This document shows, in pieces, positions 9,601-18,560 of a stretch of 64,000 bases of DNA (position 1 is its first letter; the number at the start of each line of letters is the position of its first letter). The DNA is taken from positions 1,136,001-1,200,000 of the forward strand of contig NC_079321.1 of the NCBI RefSeq assembly GCF_029931775.1. Reading direction: 5' to 3'. The translations under genes were made by a program, and so were the position numbers. The notes beneath the pieces are model-generated. The model was not told where the DNA came from and did not search any database. It worked only from the letters and a program-made list of their open reading frames with translations. Source of the DNA: Euleptes europaea. Taxonomy: Eukaryota; Chordata; Lepidosauria; Squamata; Sphaerodactylidae.

Positions 9601-10030
9601 TAGCAAGAGTCCAGTAGCACCTTAAAGACTAACAAAAATATTTTCCGGCAGGGTATGAGCTTTTGTGAGCCACAGCTCTAGTGAGCTGTGGTTCACGAAA
9701 GCTCATACCCTACCAGAAAATATTTTTGTTAAGTCTTTAAGGTGCTACTGCAGTAGTAGAAAAGGGCAAGAGTCCAGTAGCACCTTAAAGACTAACAAGC
9801 TGTGGCTCACGAAAGCTCATACCCTACCAGAAAATATTTTTGTTAAGTCTTTAAGGTGCTACTGCAGTAGTAGAAAAGGGCAAGAGTCCAGTAGCACCTT
9901 AAAGACTAACAAGCTGTGGCTCACGAAAGCTCATACCCCACCAGAAAATATTTTTGTTAGTCTTTAAGGTGCTACTGGACTCTTGCTCTTTTCTACTACT
10001 GCAGACAGACTAACACGGCTACACACTGTG
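9601..10030. mobile_element. family D retroposon, palindromic units in tandem, 11-bp target duplication
   Basis: Flanked by exact AAGTAAGAAAA at 9590-9600 and 10031-10041. Inside, a hairpin unit (TCCAGTAGCACCTTAAAGAC paired with GTCTTTAAGGTGCTACTG) is repeated about three times with a 114-bp period (unit starts near 9603, 9766 and 9880). The right end reads CAGACAGACTAACACGGCTA. The frame through it (9665-9967) is periodic because the unit length is a multiple of three; I do not regard it as a gene. Confidence 0.85.
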
Positions 10031-10076
10031 AAGTAAGAAAACAGGCAGCCTCCCAGTCACAAACCAACACACTCAT

Positions 10077-10140
10077 GAAACCCTAGAGCTGGACGGGGCC
10101 ACCAGGGTCATCTAGTCCAACCCCCCCCTGCACACCACAA
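10077..10140 (-). repeat. CR1 3' tail fragment, minus strand
   Basis: AACCCTAGAGCTGGACGGGG followed by CATCTAGTCCAACCCCCCC, at the left edge of the CpG block. Confidence 0.75.
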
Positions 10141-10396
10141 ACCACAAGGGCCCGACAACAAGTGGGCAGAACGTTCCCCCTGGCGGTGATGCAGGATTAG
10201 ACCCATTTGACCCCCTCCCCTCCTGCACCGGGCTGGAAGGAAGGAAGGAAGGATGAAGAGGACCCACCTGCCCCCTCCCCCTCTGCCTCTCCCCCCCCCC
10301 ACTGGGAGTACCTCTCCGCCCGGCGCGCGAAAGCCCCCCCCCCCCGATCTTCCTCCGACCTTTCCGGAGACACCGGAAACGAGACCAGGCACGGGG

Positions 10397-10474
10397 ACTA
10401 CAGGCCCCAGCATGCATCGCGGCCGACCTGGCGGTCCCAGAGCCCGTCCAAAGTGGCCCGAGGCATGCTGGGTA
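10397..10474. promoter_or_regulatory. pair of inverted ZNF143/STAF-like sites
   Basis: The plus strand from 10397 begins ACTACAGGCCCCAGCATGC and continues with ATCGCGG, a close match to the long ZNF143/STAF (SBS) motif, whose core is CCCAGCATGC with a trailing GCG. A second core, in the opposite direction, reads GGCATGCTGGG at 10462-10472. ZNF143 sites are common in vertebrate bidirectional promoters. The first site is strong by eye; the second matches mainly in the core. Confidence 0.7.
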
Positions 10475-10639
10475 TGCTGCGGCTTCTGCTGCTAAACCCG
10501 AGAGTAAAAGGTCCCGGGGGGGGGGGCGGATCCGGATTTCCAGGCCCCCAACGGGAGGTTGGCAACGCTCTTCCACCCCCGTGCGCTCTGACAGGACAGA
10601 GGTCTATAAATCTATGCGTGGAGAAAACGGGCAGGCAGG

Positions 10640-10811
10640 GACGGTTTTGGGGCGGAGCCTGAGGAGGGCGGGGCTTGGGGAGGGACTCCAGTGCCACCGA
10701 GTCCAATGGCCAGAGCGGCCATTTTTCTCCAGGGGACTGACCTCTATCGGCTGGAGACCAGTGGTCGTAGCGGGAGATCTCCAGCTAGTGCCTGGAGGTT
10801 GGCAGCCCTAC
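10640..10811 (+). mobile_element. hAT-like MITE family C, inside the promoter block
   Basis: GGCGGAGCCTGAGGAGGGCG, GAGTCCAATGGCCAGAGCGG, CCATTTTTCTCCAGGGGACT and the end CTGGAGGTTGGCAGCCCTA. The left end merges with GC-rich sequence and is not clear. Confidence 0.75.
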
Positions 10812-11092
10812 CTATTAAGAGGGTTGGACTAGATGACCCTGGTGTGGCCCCTTCCCGCTCTAGGGGCCACAGGAGGGAGATCCTTCCCAATACGAAGGCG
10901 CGTGTCCAGGGCCGTGGGTGGCCGCGCTCATCTCCTCCCTCCACGGCTTCGGGGCTTCTGCCGGACCGGGGGGCGGGGCGCGGGGGGGCGGGGCGCGGGG
11001 GGGCGTGGCCTCCCTGCCTTCCGTTGCGAGAACTCAACTGGGGCAGCCGTTGCTTCGCCTCACAAGGCCGAAGAGCGGTTGGCTCCCTCGGG

Positions 11093-11120
11093 TCACGTGG
11101 CCCAGGAAGGCACACTCCTA
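11093..11120. promoter_or_regulatory. E-box CACGTG and inverted CCAAT box
   Basis: GTCACGTGGCC gives a CACGTG E-box at about 11094-11099, and CTATTGGTTA some 15 bp downstream gives an inverted CCAAT box (ATTGG), an NF-Y-type site. Both are usual in CpG-island promoters. They lie upstream of the proposed SLX4IP first exon. Confidence 0.5.
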
Positions 11121-11339
11121 TTGGTTAAAGGAGGAGGCGGCGGCGGGAAGGGGGGAAGAGGCGTCCTGAGAGACATCTTTGAGTGGGGCGCCGGGTCCCT
11201 CGCCCCGGGGGGGGGGTCTTTTGTCCAAGGGCATCTAGCCCACCCCACCACCTCCCTCCGCTGGTTCCCCGGGGAGTCTGGCCGAGGGGAGGGGGCTCCG
11301 CACGGAGCCGGAAAGGGGGGGCAGGGGGGCCCTCTGCGC

Positions 11340-11384
11340 GCGCAACTCCAGGGCCCGGTGGTGCGCCTGCGTGACCCGGTGAGT
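11340..11384 (+). other. SLX4IP: candidate splice donor of the SLX4IP non-coding first exon
   Basis: GACCCG followed by GTGAGT at 11379 is a good donor at the downstream edge of the CpG block, in the right orientation for SLX4IP, whose start codon lies in a later exon at 17986. Only the donor is visible; the exon start is unknown, and other GTGAG or GTAAG sites could be used. Confidence 0.35.
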
Positions 11385-11415
11385 GGGGGGGAGGGCAGTA
11401 GTCACGTGGGAAGCT

Positions 11416-11508
11416 ATTGATGGGGGGAGGGGGCAATGCCATGCCATGTGCCCGGTGCCCTAGGGCACCGGGCACATGGCATGGCATTGCCCCCCTCCCC
11501 CCATCAAT
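11416..11508. repeat. 93-bp near-perfect palindrome without spacer
   Basis: Left arm 11416-11461 and right arm 11462-11508 are reverse complements apart from one extra base in a G/C run; the centre is GCCCTAGGGC. The arms include GCAATGCCATGCCATGTGCC and TGATGGGGGGAGGG. It lies just inside the proposed SLX4IP first intron at the edge of the CpG block. It can form a cruciform or a long RNA hairpin. A foldback error in cloning or assembly is also possible. Confidence 0.93.
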
Positions 11509-11555
11509 CACGGTTTGGATCCTGCTCCAGATTTGGGAGGGGGGAGGGAAGCCCC

Positions 11556-11792
11556 CATGGGGGAGGGGTTTGCCGGCTCCAGGCTGGGAGACAGACTCCT
11601 AAAGACACTTTGGAGGTGGAGCCCGAGGAGGGCGGGGTTTGGGGAGGGGAGGGTCTGATGGGGCATGATGTCATAGAGCCCCCCCTTCCAAAGGGGCCAT
11701 TTCCTCCGGGGGGGGGGAGACTGATCTCTGTCGCCTGGGGATCCGTTGTAATAGGGGGGATCTCCAGCCACCCCCTGGAGGTTGGCGACTGC
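11556..11792 (+). mobile_element. hAT-like MITE family C
   Basis: GTGGAGCCCGAGGAGGGCGG, GATGTCATAGAGCCC, GGCCATTTCCTCC and the end CCCTGGAGGTTGGCGACT. The interior has grown a G9 run. Confidence 0.78.
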
Positions 11793-11849
11793 GCCAATCC
11801 AGCAAGCCTGTTTTGAGCTCTAATCCTAGTTGCAGGGAAAGGTTGTTGC

Positions 11850-12168
11850 TACAGCTCCGGGTTGAGAAATACCTGGACATTTTGGGAGCGGAGCCTGAAG
11901 GTGGCAGGATTTGGGGAGGGACTTTGATGGTATATGTGCCGCAGGGTCCACCTTCCAAAGGGGGCCTTTTCTCCAGGGGAGCTGATCTTATGTTCTTATC
12001 TCTGACACCTGGAGATCAGTAGTAGAAAAGGGCAAGAGTCCAGTAGCACCTTAAAGACTAACAAAAATATTTTCTGGTAGGGTATGAGCTCCAGGTAATA
12101 TGAATTACCTGGAGATCAGTTGTAATAGTGGGAGATCGCCAGCCACCACTTGGACCCTACAGACCCAG
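11850..12168 (+). mobile_element. hAT-like MITE family C split by a family D insertion
   Basis: The left part (GAGCGGAGCCTGAAGGTGGC to CTGGAGATCAG) and right part (TGTAATAGTGGGAGATCGCC to ACCACTTGGACCC) are one family C copy, interrupted at 12021-12106. Confidence 0.8.
12021..12106. mobile_element. family D retroposon fragment with 14-bp target duplication
   Basis: An 86-bp piece starting AGTAGAAAAGGGCAAGAGTC, flanked by exact ACCTGGAGATCAGT at 12007-12020 and 12107-12120. The target is a family C MITE, so family D was active after this copy of C. Confidence 0.85.
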
Positions 12169-12299
12169 CGAAGCTGTTTTGAGTTCTAATCCGAGCAGGG
12201 AAGCGTTGTTGCTGCAGCTGTTTTGAATACACAAGGCGGTTGACAGCAGCAGTGCTGCCCTACACAGAATGGTTCCGCCTAATGAGGCTGGTGGGGCTG

Positions 12300-13612
12300 C
12301 TCACCGTTGCAGCTCAACATTGTGGGAAAGCTGTAGACAAGCTGGGACACGTCCAGAGGCGGGCAACAAAGATGGCGAGGGGTCTGGAGACCAAGTGCTT
12401 TGAGGAAAGGTTGGAGGAGCTGGGTATGTTTAGCCTGAAGAGGAGAAGATTGAGAGGGGATATAAGAACATGAGAAAAAGCCCTGCTGGATCAGACCCAG
12501 GCCCATCAAGTCCAGCAGTCTGCTCAGAGTGGCCAACCAGGTGTCTCTAGGAAGCCCACAAACAAGACAGCTACCGCAGCATTTATCCTGCCTGTGTTCC
12601 ACAGCACCTAAGATAATGGGCCTGCTCCTCTGATCATGGGGAGAATCACCACATGGCAGCCATCACCACATCCTGGGGCAGGGAGTTCCACAATTGAACA
12701 ATGCTTTGTGTGAAGAAATATTTCCTTTTATCAGTTTTGAATCTCTCACTCTCCAGCTTCAGCAGATGACCCCACGTTCTAGTATTATGAGAGAGGGAGA
12801 AAAGCTTCTCCCTGTCCAGTCTCTCCGTACCATGCATAATTTTATAGACCTCTATCATGTCTCCCCTCAGCCGCCTTCTTTCCAAGCTAAACAACCCTAA
12901 GCCTCTTAACCGCTCCCCACAGGGCAGTTGCTCTAGTCCCCTAATCATTTTGGTTGCTCTTTTCTGCACCTTTTCAAGCTCTGTAATATCCTTTTTTAGG
13001 TGTGGTGACCAGAACTGTACACAGTATTCCATAGATTTGTACAAGGGCAGTATGATATCAGCAGTTTTATTCTCTATTCCTCACATAATTATGGCCAGCA
13101 TGGAATTTACCTTTTTCTCAGCAGCCACACACTGGGTAGACATCTTCATTGAGTGACCCGCTACCACCCCATGATCCCTTTCTTGGTCTGTTGCTGCCAT
13201 CGCAGATCCCATCAGTGTATATGATAACCATCTTCAAGTACTTGAAGGGATGTCATGTAGAGGAGGGTGCCGAGTTGTTTTCTGTTGCCTCAGAAGGTCG
13301 GACCAGAACCAATGGGTTAAAATTAAAAGAGTTTCCGTCTAACTGTTAGAGCGGTTCCTCAGTGGAACAGGCTTCCTCGGGAGGTGGTAAGTGCTCCTTC
13401 CCCAGGGGGTTTTAATCAAAGGCTAGATGGCCATCTGTTTACAATGCTGATTCTATGACCCTAAGCAGATGATGAGAGGGAGGGCATCTTGGCCATGGAG
13501 TAGGGGTCACTGGAGGTGTGTGGGGGGGAGGTAGTTGTGAATTTCCTGCATTGTGCAGGGGGTTGGACTAGATGACCCTGGTGGTCTCTTCCAACTCTGT
13601 GCTTCTGTGATT
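12300..13612 (+). repeat. CR1 LINE 3' end interrupted by a family B LINE
   Basis: CR1 (AAGCTGGGACACGTCCAGAG to GAGAGGGGATAT) runs to 12461 and resumes at about 13219 (GATAACCATCTTCAAGTACT) to the tail GTGCTTCTGTGATT. The gap holds the minus-strand family B LINE listed next. Confidence 0.85.
12462..13218 (-). repeat. CR1/L2-clade LINE family B, inserted in CR1
   Basis: Minus strand: end of a reverse transcriptase (MEYCVQFWSPHLKKDITELE, later [20 protein letters not shown]), then the 3'UTR ending in TTCTTATA-type sequence at the left. The frame is open for 132 codons but lacks the catalytic core of the enzyme. Confidence 0.85.
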
Positions 13613-13619
13613 GAACAGT

Positions 13620-13725
13620 CTCCTGGTACATAGAATCATGGAGTAGGATGGGACCTTCAGGGTCATCTAGTCCAACCCCCTGCACAATGCAGGAAATTTA
13701 CAACTACCTCACTCCCAGTGACCCT
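13620..13725 (-). repeat. CR1 3' tail, minus strand
   Basis: ATAGAATCATGGAGTAGGAT and TCATCTAGTCCAACCCCCTG, directly after the plus-strand CR1 tail, so two tails face each other. Confidence 0.82.
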
Positions 13726-13737
13726 ACCTTAACTTTG

Positions 13738-13955
13738 TGTTATTTATTTATTTATTTATGTGATTGACTTGGGGAACCCAAAGCAGCTGATGTCATTCTC
13801 CTCTCCTCCATTTTGTCTTCGCAACAACTTTGGGAGGTAAGTGAGGATGACTGGCCCAGAGTCACTTGGCAATCTGCCATGACAGCGTGGGGTTTCGAAC
13901 CTGGATCTCCCAGATCCTCATCCAACCCTCTAACTATGCTGCACTGTGCTGGCTT
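13738..13955 (-). repeat. tRNA-headed SINE, minus strand, with (TTTA)n tail
   Basis: TTATTTATTTATTTATTTAT at the left is the tail; the centre has CGCAACAACTTTGGGAGGTA; the reversed B box is GGTTTCGAACC. Confidence 0.78.
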
Positions 13956-14008
13956 TCCCTCCCTTTAAAAATTAGAATTATGATTTGCCAAAGCCAGTAG
14001 AACCACTG

Positions 14009-14250
14009 AGAGCCAGTGTAGTGTAGTGGTTAAGAGTGTTGGACCAGTATTTGCAAGACCCAGGTTCGAATCCCCACTGAGCTATGGAAGCTGAATGGGT
14101 GACCTTGAGCAAGTCATGGGCCCTCAACCTCACCTACCTCACAGGGTCGATTTGAGAATAAAATGGAGGAGAGGGGTATAATGTAAGCTGCTTTGGGGCC
14201 CCGTTGGGGAGCAAGGAGGAGTATAAATGAAGTAAATAAATAAATTAAAT
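14009..14250 (+). repeat. tRNA-headed SINE, plus strand
   Basis: Head AGCCAGTGTAGTGTAGTGGT, B box GGTTCGAATCC, centre CTCACCTACCTCACAGGGTC, tail AAATAAATAAATTAAATAAA. Followed by a scrap of reversed SINE A (CACATGAAGCTGCCTTCTAC). Confidence 0.82.
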
Positions 14251-14423
14251 AAATAGCTCTTTGGCACATGAAGCTGCCTTCTACATGAGAGGCTGATGTG
14301 AATTCACAACACATAAACTGTTTTATTTCACTTTTATGGGGAAATAGTCACGTCAGACTGCCAGGGAGGTTTCAGGTTTAAACTTGGCAGGTAAAAAGGC
14401 AACAGGAAGGGAAGAAACTTTGG

Positions 14424-14757
14424 GGGTTACCCCACTTTGTATTCCCAGCAATGTACTAAGAGTTTGAAAATGTTGTAAAAAACATCGCTTTAAAAGGTTT
14501 TTTGGATACCACGGCTTATAAATGGTTGGAAGACGTCTTCACAGCTAAAGAGGCCAAACAAAGTGTGAACAGTATTTTTTATAACGTTTTCAAACTCTTA
14601 ATACATCACTGGGAATGCATAGAAAGTGTGAACAGTATTTTTTATAACGTTTTCAAACTCTTAATACATCACTGGGAATGCATAGAAAGTGTGAACAGTA
14701 TTTTTTATAACGTTTTCAAACTCTTAATACATTGCTGGGCATACAAGTGCGGTAACA
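14424..14757. mobile_element. foldback element with a 63-bp inner triplication
   Basis: The left end GGGTTACCCCACTTTGTATT and right end GGCATACAAGTGCGGTAAC are inverted, and the arm AGAGTTTGAAAATGTTGTAA pairs with TATAACGTTTTCAAACTCTT. In the right arm a 63-bp unit starts at 14561, 14624 and 14687. As 63 is divisible by three, a frame stays open across it (14502-14786), which I reject as coding. The superfamily is not determined. Confidence 0.78.
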
Positions 14758-15549
14758 GCCTTTGTATAACTATATACAATAGATAGTTTGTCTCATTGGT
14801 GGCTCTTATGGAGAGGCGGAACCTACCCTGTCCGTCACAGCACCCCTGAAAGGAAGCAACTCTGAAGGAAATCTCCAGAGAACAGACCTCAGACAGAAGC
14901 TAAAACTCCAGTTCTGTGCTCTCCGCCTGCTAGCCGGCCGGTGAGTCTTTCTGCCGCAGCAGTGCTGTTGAACACTAGATGTCGCCGTTGCATTATAGCG
15001 ACGGCTCAGAAGCGAGACGCATCCGAAGTCCAGCGGCTTTTCTCATAATTGTGTTTTCTCGTAAAGCTGGTTTTCTCGGGTATGTGAGATGTAAGCAGGA
15101 ACAGAAGAGCTGGATCGGTCTGCCCCCCTAGAAACGTTGGTTGGCCTGGGGTGGGGAACAGCACATGTTGGTTGAGGTTTTCTTGGTTGGTTGGTTGGTG
15201 TACAAAAATACAATGCACTCAGGCCAGATTTCATCTTAAAAATGCTAGCAAAGGACTTGACAGCTTGGCATATTAGGATCAAAGAAACCCAGCAAGGGGA
15301 AAGGACTTCTTTGATGAGTCCTTGCACAAGATTCCTCACCTCCCTGCTTCCTAGAAAAGCGTGAAATTCACCCATCCTGTCTACTGGTGGGCATCAGACT
15401 GCTACAGGATCTACAAAGCGTATATGAAACCCTCTCTCCCCCCTTCCTGGCCCATTCCTTTGCTTAATTCCATTCTCAGAGCTTAATTTGAGCCAGGGTT
15501 GCTTGCTGCCGCTCAACACAATGCCATAGAACACAGTTGCCATATAATC
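14758..15549. other. SLX4IP first intron, no recognisable feature
   Basis: Mostly unique; GGTTGGTTGGTTGG near 15180 is a short simple repeat. Confidence 0.4.
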
Positions 15550-15765
15550 CTGGAGAGGGACCATAGCTCAGTGGAAGAGCCTCTGCTTGGCACGCAGAAG
15601 GTCCCAGGTTCAATCCCCGGCATCTCCAGTTGAAAGGACCAGGCGGTAGGTGATGTGAAAGACCTTTCTCTCCCTGAGACCCCTGAGAGCCGCTGCCAGT
15701 CTGAGTAGACAATACTGCCCTTGTTGGACCAAGGGTCTCTTTCAGGATGAGGCAGCTTCATGTGT
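15550..15765 (+). repeat. SINE family A, near full length
   Basis: CATAGCTCAGTGGAAGAGC, GGTTCAATCCCCGGCATC, GAGAGCCGCTGCCAGTCTGA and AGGCAGCTTCATGTGTTT. Confidence 0.88.
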
Positions 15766-17326
15766 TTCTTAATCCGTCAGAATGGTTGCAAAGGACAGGG
15801 TCAGGAGTGCAATTGTGCTCCAAGCATTTGAAATCGAGCTTGGGATAATCCAAGCAATTTGCTGATTTAGCAGCAAATGGCTGGGTTTATCTGAGCCCGG
15901 CCAGGGAGGGAGGGTCGCCCGCTGCTAGTTCTGTTTTGTGAAACTCTTGTTGGGTTCTCTGCCCTGCTTGCTTTCAGCCCAAATTCTCCTCAGCCATCTG
16001 TCTGAATAGCTTGTTCCACCGGAGACCACCCCCTTCCCTCTCCTGCTGCTGAAGAACTCCCCCCCCCCTTTGCTCTTGACTTCCCTGTTTTACTCAATAG
16101 GCTTTTATCCCGGCCTGAATTGTTTTGAATTCAGAAAACATTTGCTTTTAATTACGCAGCATTAGCTCTTCTGTCAGACTGTTAAGTGTTGAAGTGCAAA
16201 GATAAGTAATAAAAGAATCTGCTCCATTTTTTCCCATGGCTCGAGGAATGCAGAAAGCATTTTGGTCTGTCTCGTGAATGGCCTAGTTCCCCCTCACCCC
16301 ACCCCACCGAGCCTGAAGCACGTTTTGGGGCCGGGTTTACAGAGCCCAAAGGGAGGCTAAATACATTCTGTAGCGTAATGTGAAGTACAGAGTATTTAAA
16401 TGGTCTCACTTCCAACAGTCTGCCCGGTTGGAGGACAAAAGAAACATGCAGGCTGCTTTCCTTTTTCATATGTTAGGGTTCATACAGACATATGTACCAA
16501 TTGAGATCTGCTGTTTTGTTTTTTGGGTGTTTTTTTTTCTTCCCACGGTTCAGGCTGTTCTTCCCTGCCTTCACAACCCACTCGACAGACCTACAGGCTA
16601 GCAAACAGAAGGAGGATTCTGTGGTCTCTTCTCCCTGTCCTACGCGGCATTTCGTCGTCCCTTTTTGATTTCATTTAATTGGTTAAAATTATTCAGAGCA
16701 CTTAAAAGCAATTTTTAAAATGCTGAAAAATTGCTTTGGTGAGGGAAGTGAAGAGTGGGTTAGTAACGTGACCGTTCCTGGCCAGTCAGTGGTTGCGTAT
16801 ATGCTTCCTCCTGCAAACAGGAAGAATAAATTCCCTCTAAGCTCAGTTTCAGTGTGTGTAGGAGCGAGGAAGCAGAGAATCATACGTCTGACCAGAATGC
16901 ACCAAGCAGGCTTCCAGTTGGTTCACCGCTAAAGTTTTGTATGTCTCGGCGCACTCTTAATTAGCTCTCGTGGGCATCTTAAATATCTCACTGTCCTTTT
17001 AGAAGCCGTGCTAGCCAAGCCGTTATAAAACTGCCAGGGAACAGGCCCATAATCATCCCAGCTATACCGTTCTCCAAGTGACTGTCTTTGTTTTCACTCT
17101 GCCGCGGTATAGATTTATATTAGTGGCTGCTGTTTGCGGATTTATTTATTTGAGTGTGCTGTGATAATTGGACATTTCTTTGGAGTCGGAGGATTTGTTG
17201 GAGCTAAAGTAATGGGAACCAGCTACTTGTGATCTCATTGGTGGCCTAAAATATCTCTCGGTGGGATGGATCCTACCCCTGTCCTCTCACTCCGTTATGC
17301 AAAATTTCAATTTTCCTTCCAGCCTA
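15766..17326. other. SLX4IP first intron, 1.5 kb without known repeats
   Basis: AT-rich DNA without a repeat family I recognise and without an exon. Possible conserved non-coding DNA, but I cannot test this. Confidence 0.4.
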
Positions 17327-17545
17327 TGGAGAGGGGCCGTGGCTCAGTGGTAGAGCATCTGCCTGGCATGCAGAAGGTCCCAGGTTGAATCCCCAGTGGC
17401 ATCTCCAGTTAAAGGGACCAGGCAAGTAGGTGATGTGAAAGACTTCCTCTGCCTGAGACCCTGGAGAGCCGCTGCCGGTCTGAGTAGACAATACTGACTT
17501 TGTTGGACCAAGGATCTGATTCAGTAGAAGGCAACTTCATGAGTT
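17327..17545 (+). repeat. SINE family A, near full length
   Basis: GGGGCCGTGGCTCAGTGGTA through GGTCTGAGTAGACAATACTG to AGGCAACTTCATGAG. Confidence 0.9.
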
Positions 17546-17559
17546 CATGGTGAGGTGTT

Positions 17560-17705
17560 TTTGACTCCGGAGGAGGTGGACTCTTTGTCGTTGGAGGTTT
17601 TTAAATATCGATTGGATGCCTTCTTGTCAGGGATATTATAGATGTAGTTCCTGCATTGCCAGGGGGTCAGAATAGATGACCCTGGTGGCCCCTTACCACT
17701 CTGAG
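17560..17705 (+). repeat. CR1 3' tail, diverged
   Basis: GGAGGTTTTTAAATATCGAT, CATTGCCAGGGGGTCAGAAT and GATGACCCTGGTGGCCCC; the tail has changed to TTAAATAAATA. Confidence 0.7.
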
Positions 17706-17724
17706 GTTAAATAAATACACTTTT

Positions 17725-17850
17725 CATGAGTCAGAGGTTGCCTCATCAGATACATTGGTCTTCACTGAAATGAGCTGTGACTCATGAAAACTTACGTTGG
17801 AATTAATTTCGCTAGTCTTTAAGGCTCCCCACTGGAATCCTGTTTGACCT
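17725..17850. repeat. family D-like foldback relic
   Basis: ATGAGCTGTGACTCATGAAA and CGCTAGTCTTTAAGGCTCCC resemble the centre and right arm of family D, diverged. Confidence 0.5.
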
Positions 17851-17958
17851 AAATGATGCGAAACCAAATGATGCCTAGGCCGATGTCCCATGGGGACTTC
17901 AGAGCTTTCTGCCACTAGTACCGCCGTACCAATAACTCTTCTTTCACATCCTTCACAG

Positions 17959-18012
17959 GTTCCATCTGAAACAGAAGAGATTGCTATGGCCTGTCACAAA
18001 CTGGTTATCAAG
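17959..18012 (+). CDS. SLX4IP: SLX4IP exon with start codon, codons 1-9 (coding 17986-18012)
   Basis: SLX4IP binds the SLX4 scaffold and XPF-ERCC1, supports interstrand crosslink repair and affects telomere recombination in the nucleus. This exon has acceptor CCTTCACAG before 17959, 27 nt of leader, then ATG at 17986 and nine codons, MACHKLVIK, ending in AAG before the donor GTAAGC at 18013. Human SLX4IP starts MASKKFAVK and splices at the same point (recalled), so length and phase 0 junction agree, and joining to the exon at 54645 gives [12 protein letters not shown]. The leader upstream must lie in at least one more, non-coding exon, probably in the CpG block near 11.3 kb. The exon is flanked by repeats: a family D-like relic on the left and a SINE starting 55 bp after the donor. 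Confidence 0.9.
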
Positions 18013-18067
18013 GTAAGCTCCCCTTCAGAGCAGCTGGTGATTGTGAACTTTGTGAACTTCTGCCAAA

Positions 18068-18378
18068 GTGGGGGAATCAGCATGGTGTCGTGGTTAAGAG
18101 CGGTGGTTTGGAGCAGTGGACTCTGATCTGGACAACCGGGTTTGATTCCCCACTCCTTCACATGAGCGGCAGACGCTAATCTGGTGAACCGGGTTGGTTT
18201 CCCCACTCCTCCACGTGAAGCCAGCTGGGTGACCCTGGGCTAGTCACACTCTCTCAGCCCAGCCTACCTCACAGGGTGTCTGTTGTGGAGAGGGAAAGGG
18301 AAGGTGATTATAAGCCGGTTTGGTTCTTCCTTAAGTGGTAGAGAAAGTCGGCATATAAAAACCAACTCTTCTTCTTCA
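18068..18378 (+). repeat. SINE family B, plus strand
   Basis: ATGGTGTCGTGGTTAAGAGC head; B box GGTTTGATTCCCC; a second head-like segment follows; GGTGTCTGTTGTGGAGAGG; tail AAAACCAACTCTTCTTCTTC. It starts 55 bp after the SLX4IP exon donor. Confidence 0.9.
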
Positions 18379-18403
18379 AAATGTACAGTGTAGATATCTA
18401 ATA

Positions 18404-18554
18404 GGGTGCTTTCACACATGCCGGATAATGCACTTTCAATCCACTTTCAATGCGCTTTGCGCCTAGATTTTACTGTGTGAAACGGCAAAATCCGTTTGCA
18501 AACGATGGTTAAAGTGGATTGAAAGTGCATTATTCAGCATGTGTGAAAGCATCC
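18404..18554. mobile_element. 151-bp foldback MITE
   Basis: Left arm GGGTGCTTTCACACATGCCG and AATGCACTTTCAATCCACTT pair with right arm AAGTGGATTGAAAGTGCATT and CATGTGTGAAAGCATCC. Flanks ATA and TTA hint at a 3-bp duplication of Harbinger type, but this is weak. Confidence 0.82.
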
Positions 18555-18560
18555 TTAATG

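Larger units (their letters stand above)
10190..11410. promoter_or_regulatory. CpG-rich block, likely bidirectional MKKS/SLX4IP promoter
   Basis: About 1.2 kb of strongly GC- and CpG-rich DNA between the two divergent genes, unlike the AT-rich surroundings. It has GC boxes (repeated GGGGCGGGGCGCGGGGG near 10972-11005), two ZNF143-like sites (10397-10474), an E-box and an inverted CCAAT box. In mammals MKKS and SLX4IP are transcribed divergently from a shared short interval, so this is the expected promoter. It is invaded by a CR1 tail scrap (about 10820-10865) and a MITE (10640-10811). Exact start sites and the MKKS first exon are not determined from sequence alone. Confidence 0.75.

Noticed and set aside
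9665-9967. 100-codon repetitive frame
   Set aside because: Runs through tandem hairpin units of a retroposon; an effect of unit length.
9601-10030. CRISPR array because of regularly spaced repeats
   Set aside because: Vertebrate DNA; the units are directly adjacent hairpins without unique spacers.
10108-11816. Many overlapping open frames of 60-195 codons on both strands in the CpG block
   Set aside because: High GC lowers stop frequency; the frames overlap and contradict one another, have proline, glycine and arginine-rich composition and no recognisable domain.
12646-13044. 132-codon frame resembling a polymerase
   Set aside because: C-terminal part of a LINE reverse transcriptase without the catalytic core; a dead copy.
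14502-14786. 94-codon frame with three identical 21-residue repeats
   Set aside because: Produced by a 63-bp tandem repeat in a foldback element; no start context, homology or splice support.
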